Positions 51,953 to 60,609 of a stretch of 64,000 bases of DNA are shown piece by piece (positions within the stretch are counted from its first letter, which is position 1; each line of letters starts with the position of its first letter). This DNA is from Streptomyces sp. 2114.4. GTDB taxonomy: Bacteria > Actinomycetota > Actinomycetes > Streptomycetales > Streptomycetaceae. The position numbers and the translations under genes were made by a program. The notes beneath the pieces are model-generated. The model made no database searches. It was not told the DNA's origin and saw only the letters and a program-made list of their open reading frames with translations. The DNA is taken from the NCBI RefSeq assembly GCF_900187385.1, contig NZ_FYEY01000001.1, positions 7,254,001 to 7,318,000 of the forward strand, given 5' to 3'.

Positions 51953-52932
51953 GGCCCTTCACCTACGAGCGGGCGACGGACGTCCAGGCCGCCGTCGCCG
52001 CGGTGTCCACGGCCGGCGCGAAGTTCATCAGCGGCGGCACCAATCTGCTCGACCTGATGAAGCTCGACATCGAGCGCCCCAGCCATCTGGTCGACATCAG
52101 CCGGCTTCCGCTGCGGGACATCGAGGAGTTGCCGGACGGCGGACTGCGTATCGGTGCCCAGGCGGTGAATTCCGACGTGGCCGCCGATACCCGGGTGCGT
52201 ACCCGCTATCCGGTGCTGTCGCAGGCACTGGTGTCCGGCGCCTCGGGCCAGTTGCGGAACAAGGCGTCCACCGGGGGGAATCTGTTGCAGCGCACGCGCT
52301 GCCCCTACTTCTACGACACGGCCGCGGGCTGCAACAAGCGCACCCCCGGATCCGGTTGCTCGGCCATCGGCGGTTTCAACCGGATCCACGCGGTCCTCGG
52401 CGCCAGCGAGTCCTGCATCGCCACCCACCCCTCGGACATGGCCGTCGCGATGACCGCGCTGGAGGCGGAGATCGAGCTGCTGGACGCCGACGGGTCGGTG
52501 CGCTGCGTCGCCATCACGGACTTCTACCGGCTGCCGGGCGATACGCCGCACATCGAGACCGTGCTGCGGCCCGACGAGATGATCACGGCAGTGGTCCTGC
52601 CCCTGCCCCTGCCGGGCCGGCAGATCTACCGCAAGGTGCGCGACCGGGCGTCCTACGAGTTCGCGCTGGTCTCCGTGGCGGCTGTCGTCGCGACCGAGCA
52701 GGGAACGATCAGCCAGGCGCGGGTGGCGCTCGGCGGGGTGGCCCACAAGCCGTGGCGGTCCTTCGAAGCGGAGGCCGCATTGGCCGGCTGTCCCGCCACC
52801 ATGACCACCTACCGTTCCGCCGCCGAGGCCGCCATGCGGGACGCCGTGGGGCAGGGGGACAACGACTTCAAGATCGAACTGGCCCGGCGCACGCTGTGCC
52901 GCACGCTGGCGCAAGCGGCCCGGTCGACCTGA
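51949..52932 (+). CDS. paoB: Second PaoB/YagS-type FAD and 4Fe-4S subunit
   Basis: A 327-residue paralogue of the subunit at 13765. FAD loop ISGGTNLLDLMK; SGASGQLRNKASTGGN. The four cluster cysteines Cys118, Cys128, Cys137, Cys156 are in place (QRTRCPYF, AGCNK, GSGCSA, ESCIA). The FYD and FNRIHAVLG details are closer to E. coli PaoB than those of the first operon. Overlaps the 2Fe-2S subunit gene and is followed at 9 bp by the catalytic subunit gene. Confidence 0.9.
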   Translation: MRPFTYERATDVQAAVAAVSTAGAKFISGGTNLLDLMKLDIERPSHLVDISRLPLRDIEELPDGGLRIGAQAVNSDVAADTRVRTRYPVLSQALVSGASGQLRNKASTGGNLLQRTRCPYFYDTAAGCNKRTPGSGCSAIGGFNRIHAVLGASESCIATHPSDMAVAMTALEAEIELLDADGSVRCVAITDFYRLPGDTPHIETVLRPDEMITAVVLPLPLPGRQIYRKVRDRASYEFALVSVAAVVATEQGTISQARVALGGVAHKPWRSFEAEAALAGCPATMTTYRSAAEAAMRDAVGQGDNDFKIELARRTLCRTLAQAARST

Positions 52933-52941
52933 GGAGGCGAG

Positions 52942-55170
52942 ATGATCGGGCAAGGTCTGAACCGCGTGGACGGCCCGTTGAAGGTCGCCGGCCGGGCCCC
53001 GTACGCCTACGAGCACTGGGAGGCCGGCCAACCGCTGTACGGGGTCATCGTCGGCGCGACGATCGGCAAAGGCCGGATCACCCGGATCGACACCGAGGAC
53101 GCCGAAAGCGCGGGCGGCGTCCGCATGGTGATGACCTATCACAACGCCCCGGTGCAAGGCCCGCGTGATGAGTCCATTGCGCTGGAGTACTGGCGGGCCC
53201 AGCCGGTGCTGACCGGCCCGGAGATTCACTATTACGGCGAGCCGGTGGCGCTCGTCGTCGCCGAGACCTTCGAGCAGGCCCGAGCGGCGGCCGAGCTGGT
53301 CGAGGTGGAGTACGCGGTCGGGCGGGGACGGTTCGACTTCTCCGGGGACGACGATGAGACGTACATCCCGAAAGTGGTCAATGCCGGGCTCCCCACCGAT
53401 ACGTCGGTGGGCGATTTCGATGCCGGATTCGACGCCGCCGCGGTGCGCGTCGACGAGCACTACACCACGCCGTACGAGTTCTCGATGCCGATGGAACCGC
53501 ATGCGTGTCTGGTGGAACCGCGGGGTGAGGACCTGGTCGTCTACGTCAGCTGTCAGATCGTCGACGCGGCGCAGTCCTCGGTCGCCGGCACGCTGCGGAT
53601 GGACCCCGCGCGGATCCATATCGTCAGCCCCTTCGTCGGCGGGGGATTCGGCTCCAAGCTGGGCATCCACTCCGAGACGGTCCTGGCCGCGCTCGCCGCC
53701 CGCGAGCTGCGCCAACCGGTCAAGGTCGCGCTGACCCGGCAGCAGGTCTTCCAGCTCGTGGGCCTGCGCCCCACCTCGAATCAGCGGGTGCGGCTGGGTG
53801 CGGGGCGCGACGGACGGCTGGCTGCGCTCGCCCATGACGTCACCATGCACACCAACCGCGACCTGGAGTACGCCGAGCAGACCGCCGCCACGACCCGCAG
53901 CCTCTACGCCGCGCCCCACCGGCTGACCAGCCACCGGCTCACGCCGCTCGATCTGCCGCGCGGGTCGGACGTCCGCGCGCCGGGCGAGGCGCCGGGCCTG
54001 CTCGCGGTGGAGTCGGCGATGGACGAACTGGCCGATGCGCTCGGCATGGACCCGGTCGAGCTGCGGATCCGCAACGAGCCCACCGTCGATCCCGAGCGGG
54101 ACGTGCCGTACAGCGACCGGCATCTGGTCGACTGCCTGCGCGACGGGGCGCGGCGGTTCGGCTGGGAGCGCCGCCCCGCCACCCCGGCGAGTGTCCGCGA
54201 GGGAAGGTGGCTGGTCGGCTACGGCATGTCGGCCGCCATCCGCGGGCACTTCCAGGGGCCGACAGCGGCGCGGGTGCGTCTGGAGGCGGACGGCACCGCG
54301 GTCGTCCAGTCGGACATGACCGATATCGGCACGGGCACCTACACCATCCTGACCCAGGTCGCGGCCGAGGGGCTGGGGCTGCCGCACGACCGGGTGCGGA
54401 TCGAGCTCGGACGTTCCGGACTGCCCTCCAGCTGGGGGTCGGGTGGCTCGTGGGGCGCCGCCAACTCCTGCACCGCGGTGCACCGGGCGTGCGCGGCCCT
54501 GCGGGAGAAGCTGCTGGTCGCGGCGTGTGGCGATGAACGCTCTGCGCTGCACGGCCGGAACCCGGCCGGCGCCGTGTTCGCCGACGGCACCGTACGCATC
54601 GGCGACGCGTCCCAGGCGATGGGCGAGATCGTCGCCCGCCATCATCCCGACGGTGCGGAGGCGGAGGGCACGACCCTCTTCATGGGCGACGACCCGAACT
54701 ACTCGGCCTACTCGATCCACACCTACGGCGCCCACTTCGCCGAAGTCGGGGTCGACGCGGATACCGCCGAGATCCGTCTGCGGCGGATGCTGGGCGTGTT
54801 CTCGGTGGGGCGGGTGCTCAACCCGAAGACGGCCCGCTCGCAGCTGATCGGCGGCATGATCTGGGGGGCCGGTGCGGCCCTCGAGGAAGAAGCCGTGGTC
54901 GATCTGCGGTCCGGCGCCTTCGTCAACCGGGACCTCGCGCAGTACCTGGTTCCGGTCCATGCCGACATCCCCGATGTCGAGGTCGTCATGCTCGACGGGT
55001 ACGACGACAAGGCCAACGTCCTGGGCGCGAAGGGCATAGGCGAGCTGGGCATCTGCGGGTCCGGGGCGGCGGTCGCCAACGCGGTGTTCAACGCCACCGG
55101 GACGCGTGTGCGCGACTTCCCCATCACGATCGAGAAGGTGCTGCCGGGACTGCCACCTGTCGAGGACTGA
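52942..55170 (+). CDS. paoC: Second PaoC/YagR-type molybdopterin catalytic subunit
   Basis: A 742-residue molybdopterin subunit. It has the GGGFGSKLG cofactor loop, RAPGEAPGLLAVES, and GAKGIGELGICGSG with the catalytic Glu near 697. It is 27 residues longer than the first paralogue. ATG at 52942 has a GGAGG ribosome site. No xdhC gene follows: the next gene is convergent. Maturation would depend on an XdhC from elsewhere, possibly the frameshifted gene of the first operon. Confidence 0.9.
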   Translation: MIGQGLNRVDGPLKVAGRAPYAYEHWEAGQPLYGVIVGATIGKGRITRIDTEDAESAGGVRMVMTYHNAPVQGPRDESIALEYWRAQPVLTGPEIHYYGEPVALVVAETFEQARAAAELVEVEYAVGRGRFDFSGDDDETYIPKVVNAGLPTDTSVGDFDAGFDAAAVRVDEHYTTPYEFSMPMEPHACLVEPRGEDLVVYVSCQIVDAAQSSVAGTLRMDPARIHIVSPFVGGGFGSKLGIHSETVLAALAARELRQPVKVALTRQQVFQLVGLRPTSNQRVRLGAGRDGRLAALAHDVTMHTNRDLEYAEQTAATTRSLYAAPHRLTSHRLTPLDLPRGSDVRAPGEAPGLLAVESAMDELADALGMDPVELRIRNEPTVDPERDVPYSDRHLVDCLRDGARRFGWERRPATPASVREGRWLVGYGMSAAIRGHFQGPTAARVRLEADGTAVVQSDMTDIGTGTYTILTQVAAEGLGLPHDRVRIELGRSGLPSSWGSGGSWGAANSCTAVHRACAALREKLLVAACGDERSALHGRNPAGAVFADGTVRIGDASQAMGEIVARHHPDGAEAEGTTLFMGDDPNYSAYSIHTYGAHFAEVGVDADTAEIRLRRMLGVFSVGRVLNPKTARSQLIGGMIWGAGAALEEEAVVDLRSGAFVNRDLAQYLVPVHADIPDVEVVMLDGYDDKANVLGAKGIGELGICGSGAAVANAVFNATGTRVRDFPITIEKVLPGLPPVED

Positions 55171-55253
55171 ACCTTGTGACGGACGGTGCCGGCCCACCGG
55201 GCAGTGGCAGATCCCGGTCCGGGGCCCGGCGCGAGAGGGCCGGCGCGAGGCCA

Positions 55254-55748
55254 TCAGCGCGAGAGGAACTGCTGGCACTGATAGGGCCCGGCGCGCCCGT
55301 CCCGGCCGATGAGGGTCACCTGGACCTGGTCCGGGCGGGTGCCGTGGATCAGGACCTCGGCACGGGCGAAGGTGCAGACCAGCTGCCCGGTGCTCTGGTC
55401 CTGGGGGAAGTCGGCGCTGTAGTGCCGGGCATCGATGGTGACATTGCCGCGGTGAGAGGTGACACTCTGCCGCTTTTCGAGGCTGACGAGGTTGGTCAGC
55501 CCGTCGGCCCGCTCTTCCGCGGTCGGCCCGGCGAGCAGCAGCTTGTAGGCGACGTTGAAATCATCGACCTTGATGCCGGGCCGGGGCACCCCGCGCAGCC
55601 CGGTACCGGAGGCGAAGTACACCCGCATGCCCGTCGGGATCCCGGAGGGCGCGGTGCCGCCGTCCGTGACACCCGTGGGACGGATGCCGCAGCCCGCGGC
55701 GACGAGGACGAGCACAGAGCAGACGAGGGTGGTGCGGGGGCGCGTCAT
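55254..55748 (-). CDS. GerMN-domain lipoprotein of the two-component operon
   Basis: A 164-residue lipoprotein with lipobox VAAGC (Cys20) after a short signal peptide. The mature part is a GerMN-type domain (MRVYFASGTGLRGVPR, YKLLLAGPTAEERADGL). In streptomycetes such lipoproteins often follow AfsQ1/Q2-type kinases and may tune the kinase from outside the membrane. ATG at 55748 overlaps the kinase stop by 4 bp, so regulator, kinase and lipoprotein form one operon. Confidence 0.83.
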   Translation of the reverse strand: MTRPRTTLVCSVLVLVAAGCGIRPTGVTDGGTAPSGIPTGMRVYFASGTGLRGVPRPGIKVDDFNVAYKLLLAGPTAEERADGLTNLVSLEKRQSVTSHRGNVTIDARHYSADFPQDQSTGQLVCTFARAEVLIHGTRPDQVQVTLIGRDGRAGPYQCQQFLSR

Positions 55749-57274
55749 GAGGCGGATTCCGTACGGAGCGGGATGCGGAGGGTGAAGACGGCGCCGACGC
55801 CCGGCTCGGGGGGCGCGAGTTCGATGGTGCCGCCGTGCAACCGGGCGTTCTCCAGGGCGATGGCCATGCCCAGGCCGCTGCCCTCCGAGCGGCTGCGGGC
55901 GCTGTCGGCCTTGTAGAAGCGGTCGAAGACATGGCGGGCGGCCTCGGGGGCCAGCCCCGGGCCGTGGTCGGCGACCGAGACGGTGAGCCGGTCGTCCGCC
56001 GCCCGTACGGTGACGGCCACCGGCGGTGCGCCGTGCCGGAGGGCATTGCCGACGAGGTTGGCGACGATGACATCGAGGCGGCGGCGGTCGAGCCGGGCCC
56101 GTATGCCCGGCGGGAGATCGGCCTCGACCCGGTCGGCCCAGCCGCGGGCCGCGAGGGTGGCGCGCACCGCCTCGGCCAGGTCCACTTCGTGCACCGTGAG
56201 CGCCACGGCGCGGGCGTCGAAGCGGGATATCTCGATGAGGTCGTCGACGAGCCGGGCCAGCTTGGCGGTTTCGGCGCTGACCGTACGGGCCGCCTGTGCG
56301 GTGTCGGGGGTGAGCTGGTCGGCGTCCTCCTCCAGGACGCTGGAGACCATGGTCATGGCGGCGAGCGGGGTGCGCAGCTCATGAGAGACATCGGCGACGA
56401 AACGGCGGGCCAGGGCCTCCTGTTCGCGCAGCTCGCCGACGGTGTGCTCCAGCGCGCCGGCCGTTTCGTTGAAGGTGTGGGCGAGCTCGGCCAGTTCGTC
56501 GCGGCCCTTCTCCTCGACCCGGATGCTGAGCTCCCCGGTGGCCAGTCTGCGGGTGGCCCGTGCCAGCCTGCGTACCGGGCGCAGCACCGTACGGGCCGCG
56601 AGCAGCGCCAGCAGGGCGGCCAGCAGCACCACGGGCACCAGACCGCCCTGCACACTGCGCACCAGTTCGGCGGTGTCGCGTTCCTCTTCCGCCAGGGAGA
56701 CGACCGCGAATACCTCGACCCCGGACGGCTGTCCGGAGCCGGCGTGCGAGGCCGGGGAATCCAGGCCGACCGGGGCGCCGAGCACCAGCCACGGCTTGCC
56801 CCCGTACTCCACCCGCTGTTGCGAGACCCGGGTGTGGGCCCGCACGGCCGCGCGCAGCTCGGGAGTGATCCGCGTGCGGTCGGCGGACGCGTCGGAGGAG
56901 GCGGTGTACTCGCGGTACCGGGCGAGGACCAGCGAGCCGTGCAGGCCGGAGGAGACCTCGGTGGCGAACCGGGTCAGGGAGCGCAGGTCCGGCGGGACAT
57001 CGAGCTCCGTCGCCAGCTGTCCGACGCGGCTGTGGAAGTCATCGACGGCGGCGCTCTGGGCCCGCTTGAGGACCGCGTCGCGCGATTCCCGGTACGCCAG
57101 TGCCGTGGCGGTGACGGCGCTGATCAGGGCGACCACGACGACGGTGATGATCAGCCGGCCGCGCAGCCCGTCGAGGCGCGGGAGCCGCGAAAGGGCCCGC
57201 CCCGCGGTCCTCGCGTCCGTCTTCGGAGCGGACTGCGCCGTGCTCCGCGTCGCAGCTGTCCTCATCGCGCTCAC
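55745..57274 (-). CDS. Sensor histidine kinase, AfsQ2-like
   Basis: A 509-residue membrane sensor kinase. Membrane helix 1 is at about 40-60 and helix 2 at about 210-230, with an extracellular sensor of about 150 residues between. Then come HAMP (about 230-285), HisKA with His298 in FVADVSHELRTPL, and HATPase with VANLVGNALRHG (N box), DHGPGLAPE (G1) and SEGSGLGMAIA (G2). The GTG at 57274 overlaps the regulator stop. It senses an envelope signal, probably linked to the divergent export operon. Confidence 0.88.
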   Translation of the reverse strand: MSAMRTAATRSTAQSAPKTDARTAGRALSRLPRLDGLRGRLIITVVVVALISAVTATALAYRESRDAVLKRAQSAAVDDFHSRVGQLATELDVPPDLRSLTRFATEVSSGLHGSLVLARYREYTASSDASADRTRITPELRAAVRAHTRVSQQRVEYGGKPWLVLGAPVGLDSPASHAGSGQPSGVEVFAVVSLAEEERDTAELVRSVQGGLVPVVLLAALLALLAARTVLRPVRRLARATRRLATGELSIRVEEKGRDELAELAHTFNETAGALEHTVGELREQEALARRFVADVSHELRTPLAAMTMVSSVLEEDADQLTPDTAQAARTVSAETAKLARLVDDLIEISRFDARAVALTVHEVDLAEAVRATLAARGWADRVEADLPPGIRARLDRRRLDVIVANLVGNALRHGAPPVAVTVRAADDRLTVSVADHGPGLAPEAARHVFDRFYKADSARSRSEGSGLGMAIALENARLHGGTIELAPPEPGVGAVFTLRIPLRTESAS

Positions 57275-57957
57275 AGCGGCCCGAAACGATAGCCGAAGCC
57301 GCGCACCGTCTGGATGTAGCGAGGCTTGGCGGGGAGGTCTTCCAGCTTGGCGCGCAGCCGCCCGACCGCCGCGTCCACCAGCCGGGAGTCACCCAGGAAG
57401 TCGTGCTCCCAGACGAGTTCGAGCAACTGCTCCCGGCTGAAGACCCGGCGGGGGGCGGCCGACAGCTCCAGCAGCAGCCGCAGCTCGGTGGGCGGGAGGG
57501 GCACGGGGGCGCCGTGCTTGGTGACGGTCAGGCCGGCCCGGTCGATGACGAGCCCGGCGAAGTCCTCGCTGTCCGTACGGGTGAGGGGACCGGCCCGTCG
57601 CACTGCCGCCCGGATGCGGGCCTCCAGCACCCGGGCGGTGACGGGCTTGACCACATAGTCGTCGGCACCCGCCTCCAGCCCGCTGACCACGTCCAGATCG
57701 TCGCCGCGGGAGGTGAGCATGATGATCGGCAGTTGCCCCCGGCCGCGGATGCGGCGGCAGACCTCGAAGCCGTCGATACCGGGCAGCATCAGGTCGACCA
57801 CCGCGATCTCGATGCCGCCGCCGCGCGGGCGCGCGAGCAGTTCCAGGCCTGCCTCGCCGGTGGCGACGCCCTCGACCTCATGGCCGTGCCGGCGCAGCAC
57901 CAGCTCCATTCCGTCCCGTACGGAGGTGTCGTCCTCGATCAGCAGCACATGGGGCAT
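57271..57957 (-). CDS. OmpR-type response regulator, AfsQ1-like
   Basis: A 228-residue response regulator. Receiver: acidic pair Asp9-Asp10, phosphorylation site Asp55 (VVDLMLPGIDGFEV), Thr82 and Lys104 (VVKPV). DNA-binding winged helix at about 130-228 with PTELRLLLELS, SREQLLELVWEHDFLGDSRLVDA and IQTVRGFGYRFG, close in sequence to AfsQ1. ATG at 57957. It is divergent from a lipoprotein-exporter operon across 134 bp and is the obvious candidate to control it. Confidence 0.9.
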   Translation of the reverse strand: MPHVLLIEDDTSVRDGMELVLRRHGHEVEGVATGEAGLELLARPRGGGIEIAVVDLMLPGIDGFEVCRRIRGRGQLPIIMLTSRGDDLDVVSGLEAGADDYVVKPVTARVLEARIRAAVRRAGPLTRTDSEDFAGLVIDRAGLTVTKHGAPVPLPPTELRLLLELSAAPRRVFSREQLLELVWEHDFLGDSRLVDAAVGRLRAKLEDLPAKPRYIQTVRGFGYRFGPL

Positions 57958-57995
57958 GCCGACGATTATGGGCGAGGGTTTGTGCAGCTCAGGGG

Positions 57996-58004
57996 TTATC
58001 CACA
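57996..58004 (+). other. Perfect DnaA-box-like 9-mer
   Basis: TTATCCACA at 57996-58004 matches the classical DnaA box. It lies in the 134-bp divergent promoter region between the response regulator and the lipoprotein gene. One box alone is not an origin. A chance match is possible, though an A/T-rich 9-mer is less likely at this G+C. Confidence 0.35.
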
Positions 58005-58091
58005 GGGCGCAACCGCGGGGCCGCGACATTGTTACGTTCTCATCATGCGGCCATGGAAAGGCCACCAACTACGGCCCCGACATTGGGCCGC

Positions 58092-58742
58092 ATGACGCAG
58101 AAGACAGGTTCCCGATCCCGCTCCCGTGCCGCGCGCCTCGCGCTGCTGATCGCCGTACCCGCCCTGGCGCTGACCACTGCCTGTGGTGGCACCGAGTCGT
58201 CCGACGAAGGCGTTGCCTCCGTCAGCGACGCGCCCGCCGCTGGCCGGTCCCAGGACGGCGGCGCCGCCAAGGACGGTGCCTCCAAGGGCGGTGCGTCCCA
58301 GGGCAAGAGCGCCTTCTACGACGCACAGATGAAGTACGTCCAGTGCCTGCGCAAGAACGTCTCCAAAGATTTCCCCGCCCCCAAGCTGAGCGGCTATCTC
58401 GACTGGACGAAGATCGAGGAGCTGGAGACCTCGATGGGCAGCGAGAGCCTTGTCAAGGGCACCCGGGGCCGGGTGTGCACGCCCGAGATGCGAAAGGCCA
58501 TGAGCCTGGAGCCGCCCCGCGACACCCAGAAGGAATACGAGTCGATGCTCGCGCACGCCAAATGCATGCGCGCCCACGGCGTATCGAAGTTCACCAACCC
58601 GCAGCTGCAGAGCGGCAACGTCATGCCCGGCGGTGACCCGAACCCCACCTCGCCCGAGGTCAAGACCGATTCCGCCACCTACAAGGAGGCCCGTCAGGCC
58701 TGCAAGGACAAGCTCCTCGACGGACTGGACGGCATGCAGTGA
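58092..58742 (+). CDS. Lipoprotein at the head of an exporter operon
   Basis: A 216-residue lipoprotein with lipobox LTTAC (Cys31). A Ser/Gly/Lys-rich linker follows, then a domain with four Cys (YVQCLRK, GRVCTPEM, HAKCMRAHG, RQACKDK) that probably forms two disulfides. The YVQCLRKN and KCMRAHGV repeats are alike, as if duplicated. It is always placed with MacB-type exporters in such operons. Overlaps the adaptor gene by GTGA. ATG 58092 chosen over upstream starts that overlap the DnaA-box region. Role unknown. Confidence 0.82.
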   Translation: MTQKTGSRSRSRAARLALLIAVPALALTTACGGTESSDEGVASVSDAPAAGRSQDGGAAKDGASKGGASQGKSAFYDAQMKYVQCLRKNVSKDFPAPKLSGYLDWTKIEELETSMGSESLVKGTRGRVCTPEMRKAMSLEPPRDTQKEYESMLAHAKCMRAHGVSKFTNPQLQSGNVMPGGDPNPTSPEVKTDSATYKEARQACKDKLLDGLDGMQ

Positions 58743-59839
58743 GCTCCGCACCCAAGCGCCGCCGGGCGCTCGTCGCCCTGGCGACGGCGGTCACTGCCAC
58801 CACGGTGACCGCCGGTGTCATGCTCCTCACCAACCCCGGACAGGACGCCTCGGCCGACGGCCGGAAGCCGAAGGGCCCGCCCACCACCACCGAGATCACC
58901 CGCACCGACCTCGTCCAGAGCAAGACCGTCGACGGACAACTGGACTACGCGCAGCGCCGGACGGTGAAGTCCCCCGTGCAGGGCACGATCACCAAGGCCG
59001 CCCAACCGGGGAAGACCGTGGCGCTCGGGCAGCGCTTGTACGAGCGCGACGCCCGGCCGGTGGTCCTTCTCTACGGCTCGACGCCGATGTTCCGCGCGAT
59101 GAAGGCCGGCACCCGCGGCCCGGACGTCCTCCAGCTGGAGCGCAACCTCCGCGATCTGGGCTTCGGTTCCGGGCTGTATGTGGACGTCCGCTATGACGAG
59201 GCGACCAAGGCCGCCGTCAAGGCGTGGCAGAAGTCCCTCGATGTGACCGCCAACGGCGAGATCGGCCAGGGGGACGTCGTCTTCCAGCGCGGTCCCGTGC
59301 GGGTGGTGACCGCGGACGCCGCCCTCGCCGACACCATCGGCCCGGACAAGGCGGTCCTGACGGTCGCCTCCACCAAGCCCGTCGTACGGGCCTCGCTCGA
59401 CCAGGCCGACGGGGCACTGGCCGCGGCCGGCACCAAGGTGGAGATCACCATGCCCGGGGGAGGCACCCGGCACGGCAAGGTCAGCGGTGTGGTGGCCCCC
59501 GAGGAGTCCGGTTCCGCCAAGGACGGGTCGGCCGGCTCCGGTGACGCGAGCCAGGACATCGACGTGGAGATCACGCTCGACGACGAGACCAAGCTCCAGG
59601 AGAAGGACCGGCAGGGCACCCTCAGCGTGAAGTTCGTCAGTGAGAGCCGCAAGGACGTGCTGACGGTTCCGGTCGAGGCGGTCGTCGCGCTGCGCGAGGG
59701 CGGCTACGGGCTGGAGCTGGTCCAGGGCGCCAAGACCCGCATGGTGGCGGTCGAGACCGGTCTGACGGCCGACGGCCGGATCGAGGTCAGTGGTCCCGGC
59801 CTGGCCGAAGGCGTGAAGGTAGGGGCGGCCGAGCAATGA
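58739..59839 (+). CDS. Membrane-fusion/adaptor protein with peptidoglycan-binding domain
   Basis: A 366-residue exported adaptor (HlyD/MacA-like) with one N-terminal membrane helix (ALVALATAVTATTVTAGVMLL). It has a PG_binding_1-type stretch (TRGPDVLQLERNLRDLGFG, EATKAAVKAWQKSLDVTANGEI) near 120-180, and a beta-barrel and hinge after that (SVKFVSESRKDVLTVPVEAVVAL). Such adaptors in Gram-positives connect an ABC exporter to the cell wall. GTG at 58739 and ATGA at the end place it tightly in the operon. Confidence 0.88.
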   Translation: MSSAPKRRRALVALATAVTATTVTAGVMLLTNPGQDASADGRKPKGPPTTTEITRTDLVQSKTVDGQLDYAQRRTVKSPVQGTITKAAQPGKTVALGQRLYERDARPVVLLYGSTPMFRAMKAGTRGPDVLQLERNLRDLGFGSGLYVDVRYDEATKAAVKAWQKSLDVTANGEIGQGDVVFQRGPVRVVTADAALADTIGPDKAVLTVASTKPVVRASLDQADGALAAAGTKVEITMPGGGTRHGKVSGVVAPEESGSAKDGSAGSGDASQDIDVEITLDDETKLQEKDRQGTLSVKFVSESRKDVLTVPVEAVVALREGGYGLELVQGAKTRMVAVETGLTADGRIEVSGPGLAEGVKVGAAEQ

Positions 59840-60609
59840 CCCCAGCCGTGATCGAACTGCGGGCGGCCACCAAGTCGTACCCGGGCGGGGTGCACGCCCT
59901 GCGGGGTGTGGACCTCCGGGTGGAGCGCGGCGAACTGACCGCCATCGTCGGCCCGTCGGGCTCCGGCAAATCCACCCTGCTCAACCTGCTCGGCACCCTC
60001 GACCGGGCCACCTCGGGCGAGGTCCGGGTGGCCGGGTACGACGTGAGCGGGCTGTCCGACGCCCAACTCTCCGCACTGCGCGCCCGGCACATCGGCTTCG
60101 TCTTCCAGCACTTCCATCTCGCGCCGGGCCGCAGCGCCCAGGACAATGTCGCGGACGGCTTGCTGTACGGCGGAACGGGCCTGCGGGAGCGGCGCGCCCG
60201 CGCCCGTACGGCGCTGGAAGAGGTGGGGCTCGGACACCGCACCGGCCACCTCGCCCACCAGCTGTCGGGCGGCGAGAAGCAGCGCGTGGCGATCGCCCGC
60301 GCACTGGTCGGCGGCCCCGATCTGCTGCTCGCCGACGAGCCGACCGGCGCGCTGGACACCGCCTCCGGTGAGCTGGTCATGAACCTCATCCGTGAGCTCC
60401 ACGCGTCCGGGACGACCGTCTGCGTCATCACCCACGACAACGACATCGCCGACTCGCTGCCCCGCCGTATCCGCTTCCGCGACGGCGAGATCGTCGACGA
60501 CTCCGGTACCGCACCCGCCGCGTCCGCCGCGTCCGCCGCGTCCGGCTCCTCCGCCGCGTCCGCCGCTCCCGGCTCGCCCGTCGAGCGCACCGAGGAGGCG
60601 ACCCGATGA
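59836..60609 (+). CDS. MacB-type ABC exporter ATPase
   Basis: A 257-residue ATPase of the LolD/MacB group. Walker A GPSGSGKST (39-47), Q-loop FVFQHFHL, signature LSGGEKQR (142-149), Walker B LLLADEPTGALD and switch His in VITHDND. It pairs with the following permease as a mechanotransmission-type exporter. The C-terminal 30 residues are a low-complexity Ala/Ser tail from a CCGCGTCCG repeat. ATGA overlaps on both sides. Confidence 0.93.
   Translation: MTPAVIELRAATKSYPGGVHALRGVDLRVERGELTAIVGPSGSGKSTLLNLLGTLDRATSGEVRVAGYDVSGLSDAQLSALRARHIGFVFQHFHLAPGRSAQDNVADGLLYGGTGLRERRARARTALEEVGLGHRTGHLAHQLSGGEKQRVAIARALVGGPDLLLADEPTGALDTASGELVMNLIRELHASGTTVCVITHDNDIADSLPRRIRFRDGEIVDDSGTAPAASAASAASGSSAASAAPGSPVERTEEATR

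Noticed and set aside
57996..58004. Replication origin
   Set aside because: A single DnaA box, no dnaA or dnaN genes, and no box cluster.
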